DNA of 48,895 bases. Origin: Candidatus Methylumidiphilus alinenensis. GTDB taxonomy: Bacteria; Pseudomonadota; Gammaproteobacteria; Methylococcales; Methylococcaceae. Below, piece by piece: positions 25,841-34,811 of this stretch; the stretch's first letter is position 1, and each line of letters begins with the position of its first letter. A program made the position numbers and the translations under genes. A model generated the notes under the pieces. It was not told the origin of the DNA and searched no databases. It worked only from the letters and a program-made list of their open reading frames with translations. The DNA is taken from positions 1 through 48,895 of the forward strand of contig QJPH01000283.1 in NCBI GenBank assembly GCA_003242955.1, read 5' to 3'.

Positions 25841-26638
25841 TCAGCCTTGACCTAAAAAGCCCAAGACAGCGGCGGTGAAGTCCTTTGGTTTCTCTATAAA
25901 GATGGAATGGGCTGCCTGCTCGATTTGGGAGAATTCTGCCCTTGGGATGGCTCTGGCGAGTTCGCGGCAGACCCCAGGCGGGAACAGCAGATCCTCACCC
26001 CCCGCAAGCACCAAGGTTTTGGCGTGCACCGAACAGAGCATCTCTCTACAATCGAAATCCGCCATGGCCCGCACTTGCTGGTCAAAGGCGGCTGGACTCT
26101 GAGGATAGGGATAATCCAAGGCAAAGCGTAGGGCGGCTTGGACTGACTTGCTGTCGTCGAAAAAGCCTGCGGTGAAAATCCAATAGAAGAAGTTGCAGAA
26201 CCAGCGCGCCGGGTCCATGCCGGCATTCCGGTCCGCAGCCCAATCGGCGAAGAGGTAATGGTTACGGGCGGAATCGGTGGCTGCAGCTGCCGCGACGATC
26301 AGCTTGTCTACCCGATCAGGAAAGCGGATGGCGGTTTCCAAGGCAATGAACCCGCCCATGGAATGCCCGAGCAAATGGAACTTTTCAATTCCCAATTGTT
26401 GGGCAAGGCCGACGCAATCATCGGCCATCCGGGTAATGCTTGTGGTTGCCTCTTGCGGTGTGGTACGGCCAACCCCGCGATTGTCGAATACAATGACCTT
26501 GAAGTCGGCGGCAAGTGTATCCAGCACAGGCTGCCAACTTTGTGAATCCGACGCAAGCCCTGCGACCAGCAGCAGCGGCGGCCCTTCACCATGGGTTTCA
26601 TAATAAATGTCTAAGTCGTCAACTTTTACTGTGGGCAT
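25841..26638 (-). CDS. Alpha/beta hydrolase fold protein
   Basis: 265 residues from ATG 26638, which has AGGGG 5 nt upstream; a longer frame to 26734 lacks such a site. Motifs: LLLVAGLASD (oxyanion region), DNRGVGRT at 52-59, nucleophile Ser93 in GHSMGG, acid Asp in GGEDLLFP and His in AAHSIFIEKP. The catalytic triad is complete. It belongs to the broad family of esterases, lactonases and haloperoxidase-like enzymes; the substrate cannot be told. It is cytoplasmic, with no signal peptide. It diverges from the methyltransferase gene at 26728 with about 90 bp between the two starts, which must hold both promoters. Confidence 0.85.
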   Translation of the reverse strand: MPTVKVDDLDIYYETHGEGPPLLLVAGLASDSQSWQPVLDTLAADFKVIVFDNRGVGRTTPQEATTSITRMADDCVGLAQQLGIEKFHLLGHSMGGFIALETAIRFPDRVDKLIVAAAAATDSARNHYLFADWAADRNAGMDPARWFCNFFYWIFTAGFFDDSKSVQAALRFALDYPYPQSPAAFDQQVRAMADFDCREMLCSVHAKTLVLAGGEDLLFPPGVCRELARAIPRAEFSQIEQAAHSIFIEKPKDFTAAVLGFLGQG

Positions 26639-26727
26639 GGGCGCCCCTTGTTTTAGGATAGGTTGTTGATGATACAATTCTTCGAGAATTGACGCTATAT
26701 AAACACAAACAGCTTGAGAATTAAACC

Positions 26728-27558
26728 ATGCCAACTGGAGTACACGATTCCGCCCTTATCGTCAATGCCTTTCGAGCCAAATATCCTAGTGTCAGCTCCG
26801 ATCATTTTGCCACATTATGGATAACGGAAGAAAGTGAAAAATGGGCCAAGGCCTATGCTGAAAAAGTTGGCCCGACGGAAGTTTTAGTGCATGCGCTGCG
26901 CCATAGATTTTTCCTAGAGGAATTAAGTCGGTTTCTAGACATGTTTCCAGACGGCGTATTTATCAATATTGGAGCAGGATTCACAAACTATCCTTACCTT
27001 ATCCCTTCGAGAAATTCTTGCTGCGAAATTGATACGGAATTCAACTTAAATTTTAAGAAGAAAAAGCTAGCTGAGTTTAATTTGAACGGTGCTATTCCTG
27101 ATCGCATGATACAGTTCATAACAGTGGATGATTTGAATAATTTAAATGAGATAACAGCCCTTTCCTTGGTGCTTAAGGAATGGGTCGATGGTCGCCCTTC
27201 CTTCATACTTTTTGAAGGTGTTTTCTTCTATCTAAAACCCGAAACCATTAGCTTTCTTTATAGCATACTCGCTTCATTACAAAAGAAGGGCGACATTGTA
27301 GCCGCCACTTCCTTTCGTCCAGAGGAATGCAGCAAAGAAATGTTTAAGCGGCTAGTAGAATATTGTAGAAGGGATTACAGAATGATGGATTTTATGCCAA
27401 CTACTGTTCCAACAATATTTTATGCCCAGCAATCAGGCTATTTATTAGCCTCTCATGAGAACTATTATGGCCTAAGCATGAAGTATGGTTTTCATGACAA
27501 GCTCGACAAACCAGAAGAGGTATTAGAGGAAGATTGTTATATTTTAGAACGGTTGTAG
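26728..27558 (+). CDS. SAM-dependent methyltransferase, leucine carboxyl methyltransferase (LCM) family
   Basis: 276 residues. Motif I is FINIGAGFTNYPYLI (about 77-91), followed by the acidic CCEIDTE that binds the ribose of SAM; later ILFEGVFFYLKPE matches the family's E-G-v-x-x-Y-L motif. Bacterial members, often called PPM1/LCM-like, O-methylate small metabolites. Codon use is AT-rich compared with the hydrolase next door, which hints at separate ancestry. Nothing nearby points to a biosynthetic pathway it would serve. Confidence 0.85.
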   Translation: MPTGVHDSALIVNAFRAKYPSVSSDHFATLWITEESEKWAKAYAEKVGPTEVLVHALRHRFFLEELSRFLDMFPDGVFINIGAGFTNYPYLIPSRNSCCEIDTEFNLNFKKKKLAEFNLNGAIPDRMIQFITVDDLNNLNEITALSLVLKEWVDGRPSFILFEGVFFYLKPETISFLYSILASLQKKGDIVAATSFRPEECSKEMFKRLVEYCRRDYRMMDFMPTTVPTIFYAQQSGYLLASHENYYGLSMKYGFHDKLDKPEEVLEEDCYILERL

Positions 27559-27574
27559 CCAATGTATTCACACG

Positions 27575-27685
27575 GGTTCTTTGGGAATTTGAATGGTGAC
27601 CAGGACAGCCCACAAACATGCCATTGTTTTCAAAGGGCGCAGCTAGTTCACCCAGCACACTTTCCACTCAAATTCCCAAAGAACC
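27575..27685. repeat. Inverted repeat pair, 22 bp arms
   Basis: GGTTCTTTGGGAATTTGA-ATGG (27575-27596) and the reverse complement of 27664-27685 agree at 21 of 22 positions, with a 67-bp spacer. This is either a small non-autonomous element or the trace of two inverted element ends. It begins 17 bp after the methyltransferase stop codon and may also stop its transcription. Confidence 0.65.
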
Positions 27686-27688
27686 GTA

Positions 27689-27780
27689 TTTATGCTGATA
27701 GGGCTCGTAGTATTGTGATTGGAATCGGTGACAAGCCGATTAAATCTCAGGCCTTTCATGGGCGGTGTCCGAATCTTTTG
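27689..27780 (-). pseudogene. Fragment of a di-heme oxidoreductase gene
   Basis: The minus strand encodes IQKIRTPPMKGLRFNRLVTD followed by SNHNTT, nearly identical to IQKIRTPPLKGLRFNRFVTD plus SNHNTT near the C-terminus of the intact gene at 30060-33812. About 30 codons are preserved; nothing on either side matches. It is in inverted orientation relative to the intact copy. Confidence 0.8.
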
Positions 27781-27781
27781 A

Positions 27782-27909
27782 ATATACAGCATTTTCAACA
27801 TCAAAGAGTTACTTGGTAGTGGGTATGATAGCACAGGTTATTCGGTTAACCTGAAGGTTTAACGGAATGTCTGTTTTAGGTATATTTTTAAGATGAAAAT
27901 GCTGTATAT
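27782..27909. repeat. 128-bp element with perfect 16-bp inverted ends
   Basis: ATATACAGCATTTTCA at 27782-27797 is exactly inverted at 27894-27909. Inside lies a short CAGGTT/AACCTG hairpin. The left end meets the breakpoint of the di-heme gene fragment, which suggests it inserted there or caused the break. No coding capacity. Confidence 0.6.
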
Positions 27910-28160
27910 CAAGATTTCTCTATGCTTCATATACCTTTTGCAGAAATGTATGCCAACCAATCATTTAAACGCGTATAATAATGCACCTATGGGCTTCCCT
28001 TAACGCGGTAGGGCGCAACAGGCGTGTTCCGTCGTTTTGGCAACGTCTTTTGTTGACCGTCAAAACGGCCTATGTGCCATTCTTTTCACCGCTAGGAGTC
28101 CCGATTTGCATTCATGTACAGCGTTTTTTCTTAACAAAGGAAAATTAATAAAGGACACTC

Positions 28161-28279
28161 ATTCAAACGTAAGCGTTCACCCCCCCCGCTTTTTCCCGGC
28201 AGCGCGGCCATCTTGGCCTCCATTTCAGCGGGCGAGACGCCCACGCTCCCAGGGGGGGGGTGAACGCTTACATTCAAAC
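28161..28279. mobile_element. MITE with 8-bp target site duplication
   Basis: Terminal inverted repeats GTAAGCGTTCACCCCCCC (28169-28187) and GGGGGGGTGAACGCTTAC (28252-28271) enclose about 65 bp. Both sides carry the direct repeat ATTCAAAC (28161-28168 and 28272-28279), a perfect target site duplication that marks a recent insertion. The interior has no gene but reads PAEMEAKMAALPG in one frame, a phrase I associate with dispersed small repeats. The homopolymer C and G tracts at the ends differ in length by one or two. Confidence 0.85.
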
Positions 28280-28388
28280 TATCCTGTGTGTCTGTGCTTT
28301 GCAAAATGGTATAACCCAACAAGTAACTATTCGATATTAAAAACGCTGTAGATTGGTTTCAAAATTTTAGAGGTTTTTGGCTTACTAC

Positions 28389-28694
28389 CCCAATCTGCAA
28401 AAGACCCTCCGCGGTGATGTGCTGCCTATATCGTCGCGCAATCAGGTGCAACAACGGCTGATTGACGATACCACAGGTAGCCATCGTCTCAAGGCTGGGC
28501 TTCCGGCCAACTGGCAGATTGGCGAAAACACCGGCACCCATTGGTCGGGGGCTAACGATATTGGTATAATATGGCCGCCGAACCGCGCTCCCGTCTTGGT
28601 GTCCGCATATCTCACCGATAGCTCGGCAAGCATCGAGACAAAGGAAGCTAGCATCGCTGCAGTGGGTAAACTCGTGTCAGACATCGCATTCTGA
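28389..28694 (+). pseudogene. C-terminal fragment of a class A beta-lactamase gene
   Basis: The reading SSRNQVQQRL, RLKAGLPANWQIGENTGT and ANDIGIIWPPNRAP to the stop at 28694 matches the last third of the intact beta-lactamase at 47114-48016, at roughly 70 percent identity. The region with the catalytic Ser, SDN and Glu is missing, and the KTG triad has become NTG, so it cannot be functional. It ends 13 bp before the M23 peptidase start. Confidence 0.85.
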
Positions 28695-28707
28695 AAAGGC
28701 AAACCTT

Positions 28708-30003
28708 ATGTATTGCAAAACGTTTTCAGTTCAGGCCATCGCCTCGTTTGTAATGGCTATGTTGGCTCTGGCATCACTCACCAACCGAGTTTCGGCAGAA
28801 GAACACAGAGTAGCTAGACTTCACGGTGTTTCCAGCCAGCATTACGCGACACCCGTATTGACTGCTAATCCACTCATGGTTTCACCCATAGTCTGGTCGG
28901 TTGTGTCTGTCCCTATACACCCGGTCAAAGGCACAGACGGGCGAGTGCATTTAGTTTATGAAATCAATGTCAGAAATGACTCTCGTTACCTTCTCGACCT
29001 GACAGCCATTGACACGCTTGATGGCGTGACCGGTCAGCCTACTGGGCGAAATCAAGTCATCAGTTCGGACGGGCAAGACATCAATGGAAAGATACGACCC
29101 TTCGCGCTGGCAAATCCGACCCAGTCTTCCGTCGATTTCAGCAACCAGCTTGGCCCCGGCCAAGGCGGTGTGATTTATTTCGACCTTACCTATGCGGCTA
29201 GCGAAGTTCCACAGTGCATCAAACACCGAGTCACGGTTTCTTTTCAGAAAACAGACGGCACAACTCAAGCGTACACAACCGAGGACGAGTGTACACAAGT
29301 CAGCCGTGCAAAAACGCTGGAAATTCAAGCGCCCTTGGAAGGCGAAGGATGGCTGAACGTCAATGGCAGCGGGTCGATCATTTCGGCACATCGTTACACA
29401 ACCCAAGCGACCAACGGGGCGTTGCGCTCGCCGGAGCATTTTGCCATTGACTTCGTCAAGCTGAATCAGCAGGGAAAGCTCTACTCAGGCGACCAGAATG
29501 ACAACGCCAGCTACTTTGGCTATGGCCTTAACGTGCGTTCTGCGACGAGCGGACGAGTGATTGAAATGCTAGATGGCATGCCGAATCAGATTCCGGGACA
29601 CCTCGTACCATTGCCGGAGGTTTCTCAGCTTGCAGGCAATTATGTGATCGTGGAAATTAGCCCCGGAAAATATGCGCTATATGCCCATCTAGCCCCCGGT
29701 AGTGTCAAGGTTAAACAGGGAGACCCTTTGGGAGTCGGGCAACTACTGGGCAAGCTGGGCAATTCTGGAAACAGCGAAGCTCCGCACCTGCATTTTCAAA
29801 TCATGGACTCCGCCTCCCCTTTTAACACCAATGGCTTGCCGTTTGTGTTGAAGCGGATGAGCTATCAGGGTCACGCCAAGGGGGCGCTCGCTCCGGCCAT
29901 TGATTCGCTTTTCCAGGGTATAGGTGCGGATGTCGATGACAGTGAGGCTAATCTAAGGAAGCTACAAATGCCGCTGACGCTGGATATCATCCGTTTTAAG
30001 TAA
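28708..30003 (+). CDS. Secreted M23-family metallopeptidase
   Basis: 431 residues with a signal peptide (FVMAMLALASLTNRVSA). The C-terminal half carries the LytM-type zinc site: H244-x3-D248 in SPEHFAIDF, then His near 328 in ALYAHLAPGS and H360-x-H362 in APHLHFQIMD. The family cleaves peptidoglycan cross-bridges or peptides in the cell envelope. The N-terminal half (about 60-210) is an uncharacterised beta-rich region. Its AAAGG ribosome binding site lies in the 13-bp gap after the beta-lactamase fragment, so the promoter is probably within or upstream of that remnant. The di-heme gene follows on the same strand after 56 bp. Confidence 0.85.
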   Translation: MYCKTFSVQAIASFVMAMLALASLTNRVSAEEHRVARLHGVSSQHYATPVLTANPLMVSPIVWSVVSVPIHPVKGTDGRVHLVYEINVRNDSRYLLDLTAIDTLDGVTGQPTGRNQVISSDGQDINGKIRPFALANPTQSSVDFSNQLGPGQGGVIYFDLTYAASEVPQCIKHRVTVSFQKTDGTTQAYTTEDECTQVSRAKTLEIQAPLEGEGWLNVNGSGSIISAHRYTTQATNGALRSPEHFAIDFVKLNQQGKLYSGDQNDNASYFGYGLNVRSATSGRVIEMLDGMPNQIPGHLVPLPEVSQLAGNYVIVEISPGKYALYAHLAPGSVKVKQGDPLGVGQLLGKLGNSGNSEAPHLHFQIMDSASPFNTNGLPFVLKRMSYQGHAKGALAPAIDSLFQGIGADVDDSEANLRKLQMPLTLDIIRFK

Positions 30004-30059
30004 TCGTTGAAAAAAACCAACCACCTACCTAACCAAAAGCTCGTACTAAGGAGCCAATA

Positions 30060-33000
30060 ATGAAAAGTAAAAATCTACTGTACTGGATTGCCGCTGTCTT
30101 CACTATGTTGGCTAGAACTGCCGCAGGCACCGATGTTACGGCTACATTCTATCCAACCGCTCCTCATTATATGATCTGTAATAAACAAGAGCATCATGGA
30201 AATCCAACTACCTGTAGTTTTACTAATAATAAGATCGTGGTTAGTTCCGATAGTTGGGGCGGGCATGCCTCGACTTTTACCCTGACTGGCACTAATCCGC
30301 CCAAGGTCGATATCTCCGGTGATTGCCAGCAGTCTTGGAATCAGGGGTCACCGATGAACTTCAATCTCTCCCCTGTTTGCCTGCCGAAACCAATAGATAC
30401 GCCGCCAACCGCAAATGGAGAACTGCTTGTTGATGAATGGTTCACTGATCTGCCATGGCATCAAAAGCTCAGCACCAAGGACAGCAATTTGATCGATGTG
30501 CCTTTTGTGATGCCCTACGCTGCCATCAATAAAGCTGCCGTCGATACCGATTACTGCAACCAAAGTCACGCTCGCTGCATGTTGCGTTACGGCATCGTCA
30601 ATGTGATGACGATGCATCGGACTGACACGCTTTATTTACCGAGTGATATACCCCCGTCTTACAACCAAGACTGTTCAGATGGTAAATGTGTCCAAGTGAA
30701 GTTGGATATCCAACGGATTCACAGCACTGACACTAATAGCTATGCAGCCGATCAGGCTAAGAACAATACCCACGACAACATTGCCAGTCTTGGATTCGCG
30801 ATTACTGAATCGACCATCTTTGCGCCCTGGCGTCCTTGGTACATGGGACATTACTGCGCTGTCAATTACGATCTTATGGTTGATTCGGTTTGTTATGAAG
30901 ACTATTTCACCACGCAGTTGGTCGCTGCGACGGATCTTTATGCCGGTGAAACATGGTTGAAAGAACACCCTGCCGTGTTTTACCCACAGTCACCTAAGGA
31001 CGGCAATCCGCCTGGCACACAACAATATGGTCATTGGTGTGTAACCGGTGCATATACTTGCTCCATGTACTTGGGTAAAGTCCAGTTCAATGACAATTCT
31101 GCACCTCAGGTCGATAGTTGCGATAAGAACTGTTTAAGCCAAGTGAACACCAAAACGGATGATCTGGACGCGCAGTTTAAAAAATCCCTGAGTGAGTTCC
31201 CCGATATTGGCCGCTATCCTTGGAAAGAGCCATCAGCTTCAGATGCTGCCGCAATCGATCCGCGCGATGCCTATAAAACCAATCCCTTCATTGGCTATTA
31301 TGGGATGACTAAATATGACGAGAATGATAACCTCAGATTCGTTACGATAACCCACCCTGAACTCAACACTGAGAACATTCCTTACGATGCGCCTCATTCC
31401 CTTTTTAGGGCCACAAACTACGTTTTGCCCAAGCAATGTACCCAGCAAAACTTTGCCGATGCGAGACTTGCTAAAGTTAAAGAAGGTGCGCCTGACCAGC
31501 TTGGCGCTGCGTTTCTCGACGCGATTAAGCACTTGAAAGACTGTTCCTTGAATTTTGAGATCCACACCAACGGATTTTTCGAGATTTGGACGCATCTCTA
31601 CGATGGCAAAATCGACGATCAAGCCATCAATGAGATTAAGAAGATGTCCCACGACGCGCTGGTTACCAACCAGTATGGCCGTACCATGTTCCTGTATGCC
31701 GGTGTGCCTGAGCAAATGATTCCGGCTTCCTTTGCCACCGCAGACCTAGCAGCGAATCCCACAGAACCGGCCACTTGGATTCCGACCCATGAGAAAATTT
31801 ACGGTTCAAGCCTGTATACCCAATACCTACCCATGGTGAACCCTGCCGACCAGACCCAGATAAGCAAGGCATATCAGGATGACTTCTGGCATGCCTTGTT
31901 TATGAGCAACCACATGAACCAAACCCCCGACCATTTTATCCGGGGCATTCGGGGGCGGACCTTGTGGCATAACGAGTATCGCTCCAATCTGTTGTATAAG
32001 GCGAAGGAAGTTCCTGATGCCAGTGAACCTCTTAAAGCAACACGTTTTGACGGTCAAGTACTCGCTCATGTTGACTTTCCTGCCGGATTCCAGAAAGAAA
32101 ACGCTTATTCGCCTTATCACGGCAATACCTGTGATTCCTGCCATATCCGTAATGGCAGCGGTATCCCTCTGATGCCTAACGGCAACTTGTCGGAACTCCA
32201 AGTGGGTAGTCGCTATATGAATCCAAACTATCAACTGTTTCCGGCCCCACTCGACTACACATACACGAATAAGGAGAAGGATCCTCATGATCCTACCACG
32301 AGGAAACAGGTTGTCACGCCGATGAAGCTAGTGCTCTTCGATCTAAAAAGCGGAGCCGATCAATGTGACGCAACTGGTCATACGGCAGCGCAACCCCCTT
32401 ACCGCAATAAATACATGAACTTCTATGGCAACAGTTTCCATGTGACGCGATTACCTCAAGATACGCCGGCTTATCAGATGCAGTATACGCCGGTGGCTAC
32501 AAGTGACCGCTTCTACCTTGTGGATAAGACAACCCGTCAACCAGTCGGCAGCAGCAAGCCATATCAGCCGCAACGGCCAGAAATCTCGAGCATGGTGGAT
32601 ACTGGAAATGCACGCTGTGACGACAACATGCCTATTAAACCCGACGCTGTTCTTGCCGATGCTTGGCCCGCAAACTGTGCTGATGTCAATGGCCCTGCCC
32701 TTAAGAAAGCCATTGAGGATGGCGAAATCGGCATTATGCATCTAGTGGGGAAACGACTCGGTAATTCTCCGCTGATCGAGATGATTCCCGATGCGAAAAT
32801 CAAGGACAATGTGAGTTCGCAGCAAAAAACCTTGACCTATGCGGGTTGTTACGGGAAGGTGGCCGGAACCCGGACTATTATTGTGGGCAAGGATACCTCG
32901 GCTGACTATCGCAGTTGCAGCACCCCCAACGATTGTTATATCAGCCGCTGGGGCTGGATTGGGGATCGCGCATCGCTTGAAGACCAGATAGCTAACGCAG

Positions 33001-33812
33001 CCCATGTTGAGATGAACATCACTTCAAAAGATGGGTTTAAGCAAATCCATCCCAATCCACAAGCACCCACACAACTGGTTCGCTACAGCCAAACCCTCTG
33101 TGGTCCCGCCGATCTGAGTTGCCAACAGAGCGCACCCAACTCCGATATTACCGAAGAAGAGGTCAGGAACATGGCCACCTACCAGCGTTGGATCGGCATA
33201 CCCAACCGCTCTCGATATCAAATTGCAACTTCGCTGGTTCAGCAAGGCGAAAAACAGTTTAGGGATTTAGGCTGTAGCAGTTGCCATGTCATAGACAAAA
33301 TCCCTTTTGTCGAAAAAGACAATATGTTGCCTGACGAAGAACGTCTTGCCTTGCAGAAACTTCAAGACAAGACTGGGCAAGTAACGGATTACCCCTTTGT
33401 TTCTTATTTGGGTACGGATTTGCTGATGCACGATATGGGATATTTATCCCAAGTTGCAAAAGCACCTGCGGGGGTGAGTGATTTCCGCAATGCTGAGGGA
33501 GTTATCAATAGTGCTTACGCAGGCTATATTCAAAAGATACGGACACCGCCCTTGAAAGGACTGAGGTTTAACCGGTTTGTCACCGACTCCAATCACAATA
33601 CGACAAAACCTATCCATGACAAAAAAATAGCACAGAATGACATAAAACCGGGCTGTGATTTTCTGCTGCACGATGGAAGGGCCTGCGATGCCATCGAAGC
33701 CGCATTTCTCCATGATGGCCCGGCCGTCAAACAATTGGGCATGATCGACAAGTTGAATCACCTCAATCTCGATCAGTTGACGGCGTTACGCGCATTCTTG
33801 TATTCGCTGTAA
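30060..33812 (+). CDS. Large secreted di-heme cytochrome / oxidoreductase-like protein
   Basis: 1250 residues, strong AAGGAG ribosome binding site, signal peptide (YWIAAVFTMLARTAAG). Two c-type heme motifs: CDSCH at 691-695 and CSSCH at 1072-1076. The C-terminal half, with TPPLKGLRF and the HDGRA ending near the heme, resembles DUF1111 di-heme oxidoreductases related to CcpA/MauG. The first 620 residues, Cys-rich and without heme motifs, are unknown to me and make the protein about twice the usual length. It probably works in the periplasm or at the surface, moving electrons from an unknown donor. A fragment of a second copy lies at 27.7 kb. It may be cotranscribed with the M23 peptidase. Confidence 0.8.
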   Translation: MKSKNLLYWIAAVFTMLARTAAGTDVTATFYPTAPHYMICNKQEHHGNPTTCSFTNNKIVVSSDSWGGHASTFTLTGTNPPKVDISGDCQQSWNQGSPMNFNLSPVCLPKPIDTPPTANGELLVDEWFTDLPWHQKLSTKDSNLIDVPFVMPYAAINKAAVDTDYCNQSHARCMLRYGIVNVMTMHRTDTLYLPSDIPPSYNQDCSDGKCVQVKLDIQRIHSTDTNSYAADQAKNNTHDNIASLGFAITESTIFAPWRPWYMGHYCAVNYDLMVDSVCYEDYFTTQLVAATDLYAGETWLKEHPAVFYPQSPKDGNPPGTQQYGHWCVTGAYTCSMYLGKVQFNDNSAPQVDSCDKNCLSQVNTKTDDLDAQFKKSLSEFPDIGRYPWKEPSASDAAAIDPRDAYKTNPFIGYYGMTKYDENDNLRFVTITHPELNTENIPYDAPHSLFRATNYVLPKQCTQQNFADARLAKVKEGAPDQLGAAFLDAIKHLKDCSLNFEIHTNGFFEIWTHLYDGKIDDQAINEIKKMSHDALVTNQYGRTMFLYAGVPEQMIPASFATADLAANPTEPATWIPTHEKIYGSSLYTQYLPMVNPADQTQISKAYQDDFWHALFMSNHMNQTPDHFIRGIRGRTLWHNEYRSNLLYKAKEVPDASEPLKATRFDGQVLAHVDFPAGFQKENAYSPYHGNTCDSCHIRNGSGIPLMPNGNLSELQVGSRYMNPNYQLFPAPLDYTYTNKEKDPHDPTTRKQVVTPMKLVLFDLKSGADQCDATGHTAAQPPYRNKYMNFYGNSFHVTRLPQDTPAYQMQYTPVATSDRFYLVDKTTRQPVGSSKPYQPQRPEISSMVDTGNARCDDNMPIKPDAVLADAWPANCADVNGPALKKAIEDGEIGIMHLVGKRLGNSPLIEMIPDAKIKDNVSSQQKTLTYAGCYGKVAGTRTIIVGKDTSADYRSCSTPNDCYISRWGWIGDRASLEDQIANAAHVEMNITSKDGFKQIHPNPQAPTQLVRYSQTLCGPADLSCQQSAPNSDITEEEVRNMATYQRWIGIPNRSRYQIATSLVQQGEKQFRDLGCSSCHVIDKIPFVEKDNMLPDEERLALQKLQDKTGQVTDYPFVSYLGTDLLMHDMGYLSQVAKAPAGVSDFRNAEGVINSAYAGYIQKIRTPPLKGLRFNRFVTDSNHNTTKPIHDKKIAQNDIKPGCDFLLHDGRACDAIEAAFLHDGPAVKQLGMIDKLNHLNLDQLTALRAFLYSL

Positions 33813-33987
33813 TCTTTAAGGTTGCCGGTTCTCCGTGTGCCAAAGAGATGGATTGAGTTTAAGCAGTCAGCCGGGTTCTGTTGCATTAATTTGCGGCAGC
33901 GTTCCGGCTGTTTTGCGTGGCTTGGTTCAAAAAACGCATACTCACCTGCGCGTGGGTGTTTTTGCAAACCTTGAAGGTACCGCTCGA

Positions 33988-34551
33988 ATGATTCAAGCCC
34001 GTTCAATCTTGCTTGCTCTGCTACTATTCGGAGGCTCTGTCTTTTGTGCGTCCGCGCAAACTGTGATGGGGGCTGACGCAGTCTTGCGGCGGTTTGAAGG
34101 CCGGTGGCGGACTCATGTCACCATCAAGTCAGAGAACATGGCCTCTCGTGTCATTGAAGCCACAGGCGTAGGCGTTGGGCTTGTCACCCTAGGCGGCCAG
34201 TATGTCGAATATCGAGCGAAAACGGATGCCGTGCCGGGGTACCCAATCGACGAGGATTTGCAGATCAGCACATGGGATGTGGCCAACAAGGTCTACCGCC
34301 ACTGGGTATTCGACTCCGAAAGCAACCGATTCGAGCGAACGGGAACGTGGAACGAAGCGAGTCATACGCTGACTTGGAGGGCGAATGAGCGTGGTTGCAC
34401 CGTCGTCATTCATGACCGTTTTGTATCTAGCGACAGAATCGAGTGGGATCTGGCTCGACGGGACCCTAACGGTAAGATCAGAACGCACATTGATGCTTGG
34501 ATGACACGGCTCCCGCACTCCAGCCCACGTAGATCGCGTAGACCGCGATAG
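33988..34551 (+). CDS. Small secreted protein, paralogue B
   Basis: 187 residues starting at ATG 33988 (MIQARSILLALLLFGGSV), the same start as paralogue A at 25826; a longer upstream frame from 33835 is not conserved. The signal peptide ends near ASAQT. Compared with paralogue A it is about 90 percent identical, with GAAGGTA at the same place upstream as the likely ribosome binding site and a small insertion of Arg codons near the C-terminus. Homology ends about 20 bp upstream and 10 bp downstream of the coding region, so the duplication covers little more than the gene. Confidence 0.75.
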   Translation: MIQARSILLALLLFGGSVFCASAQTVMGADAVLRRFEGRWRTHVTIKSENMASRVIEATGVGVGLVTLGGQYVEYRAKTDAVPGYPIDEDLQISTWDVANKVYRHWVFDSESNRFERTGTWNEASHTLTWRANERGCTVVIHDRFVSSDRIEWDLARRDPNGKIRTHIDAWMTRLPHSSPRRSRRPR

Positions 34552-34592
34552 GAGAATTTACCGGCCATTTTTGATTTCAGACCGCTTCAGGT

Positions 34593-34762
34593 AAGGTGAT
34601 ATCCAATAAAGAACATCCCATCCAAAGGCCAAGCTGGGGCTTGGCGCTCTTGGAAGGAACGCCAAGCCCCAGCTTGGCAAGGTGATTTGCGGAGGAATTG
34701 TTCGTGATTTTCGTGGACAATTCATTTCAGTTTTGGTGGATTCATTATTGGAAATCACCTAA
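34593..34762. mobile_element. MITE-like element with nested inverted repeats
   Basis: Outer arms: AAGGTGATATCCAATAA and the reverse complement of the right end (AGGTGATTTCCAATAAT) match apart from a few bases. Inner arms: CCAAGCTGGGGCTTGGCG (34629-34646) is an exact 18-bp inverted match to 34660-34677 with a 13-bp loop, and each inner arm is itself partly palindromic. No gene. Exact ends and target duplication not resolved. Confidence 0.6.
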
Positions 34763-34784
34763 GGAGGCTGCGCGCAACACTCCC

Positions 34785-34811
34785 CTGCCCTGTGTCGTCA
34801 CAGGGCAGGGC
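34785..34811. terminator. Possible bidirectional terminator hairpin
   Basis: CCCTGCCCTGTG pairs with CACAGGGCAGGG around a 3-nt loop, a perfect GC-rich 12-bp stem between two convergent genes. No clear T-tract follows, so it is a candidate by position and stem strength only. Confidence 0.5.

Larger units (their letters stand above)
27559..28388. other. Gene-free junkyard of small elements and gene fragments
   Basis: About 830 bp without an intact gene. From left to right: a 22-bp inverted repeat pair (27575-27685), a di-heme oxidoreductase gene fragment (about 27689-27780, minus), a 128-bp element with 16-bp inverted ends (27782-27909), AT-rich sequence, and a MITE with target duplication (28161-28279). 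It ends at a beta-lactamase fragment. Confidence 0.7.

Noticed and set aside
33835-33987. In-frame extension of paralogue B by 51 residues
   Set aside because: Paralogue A starts at the same internal Met with a signal peptide, and the upstream part is not conserved.
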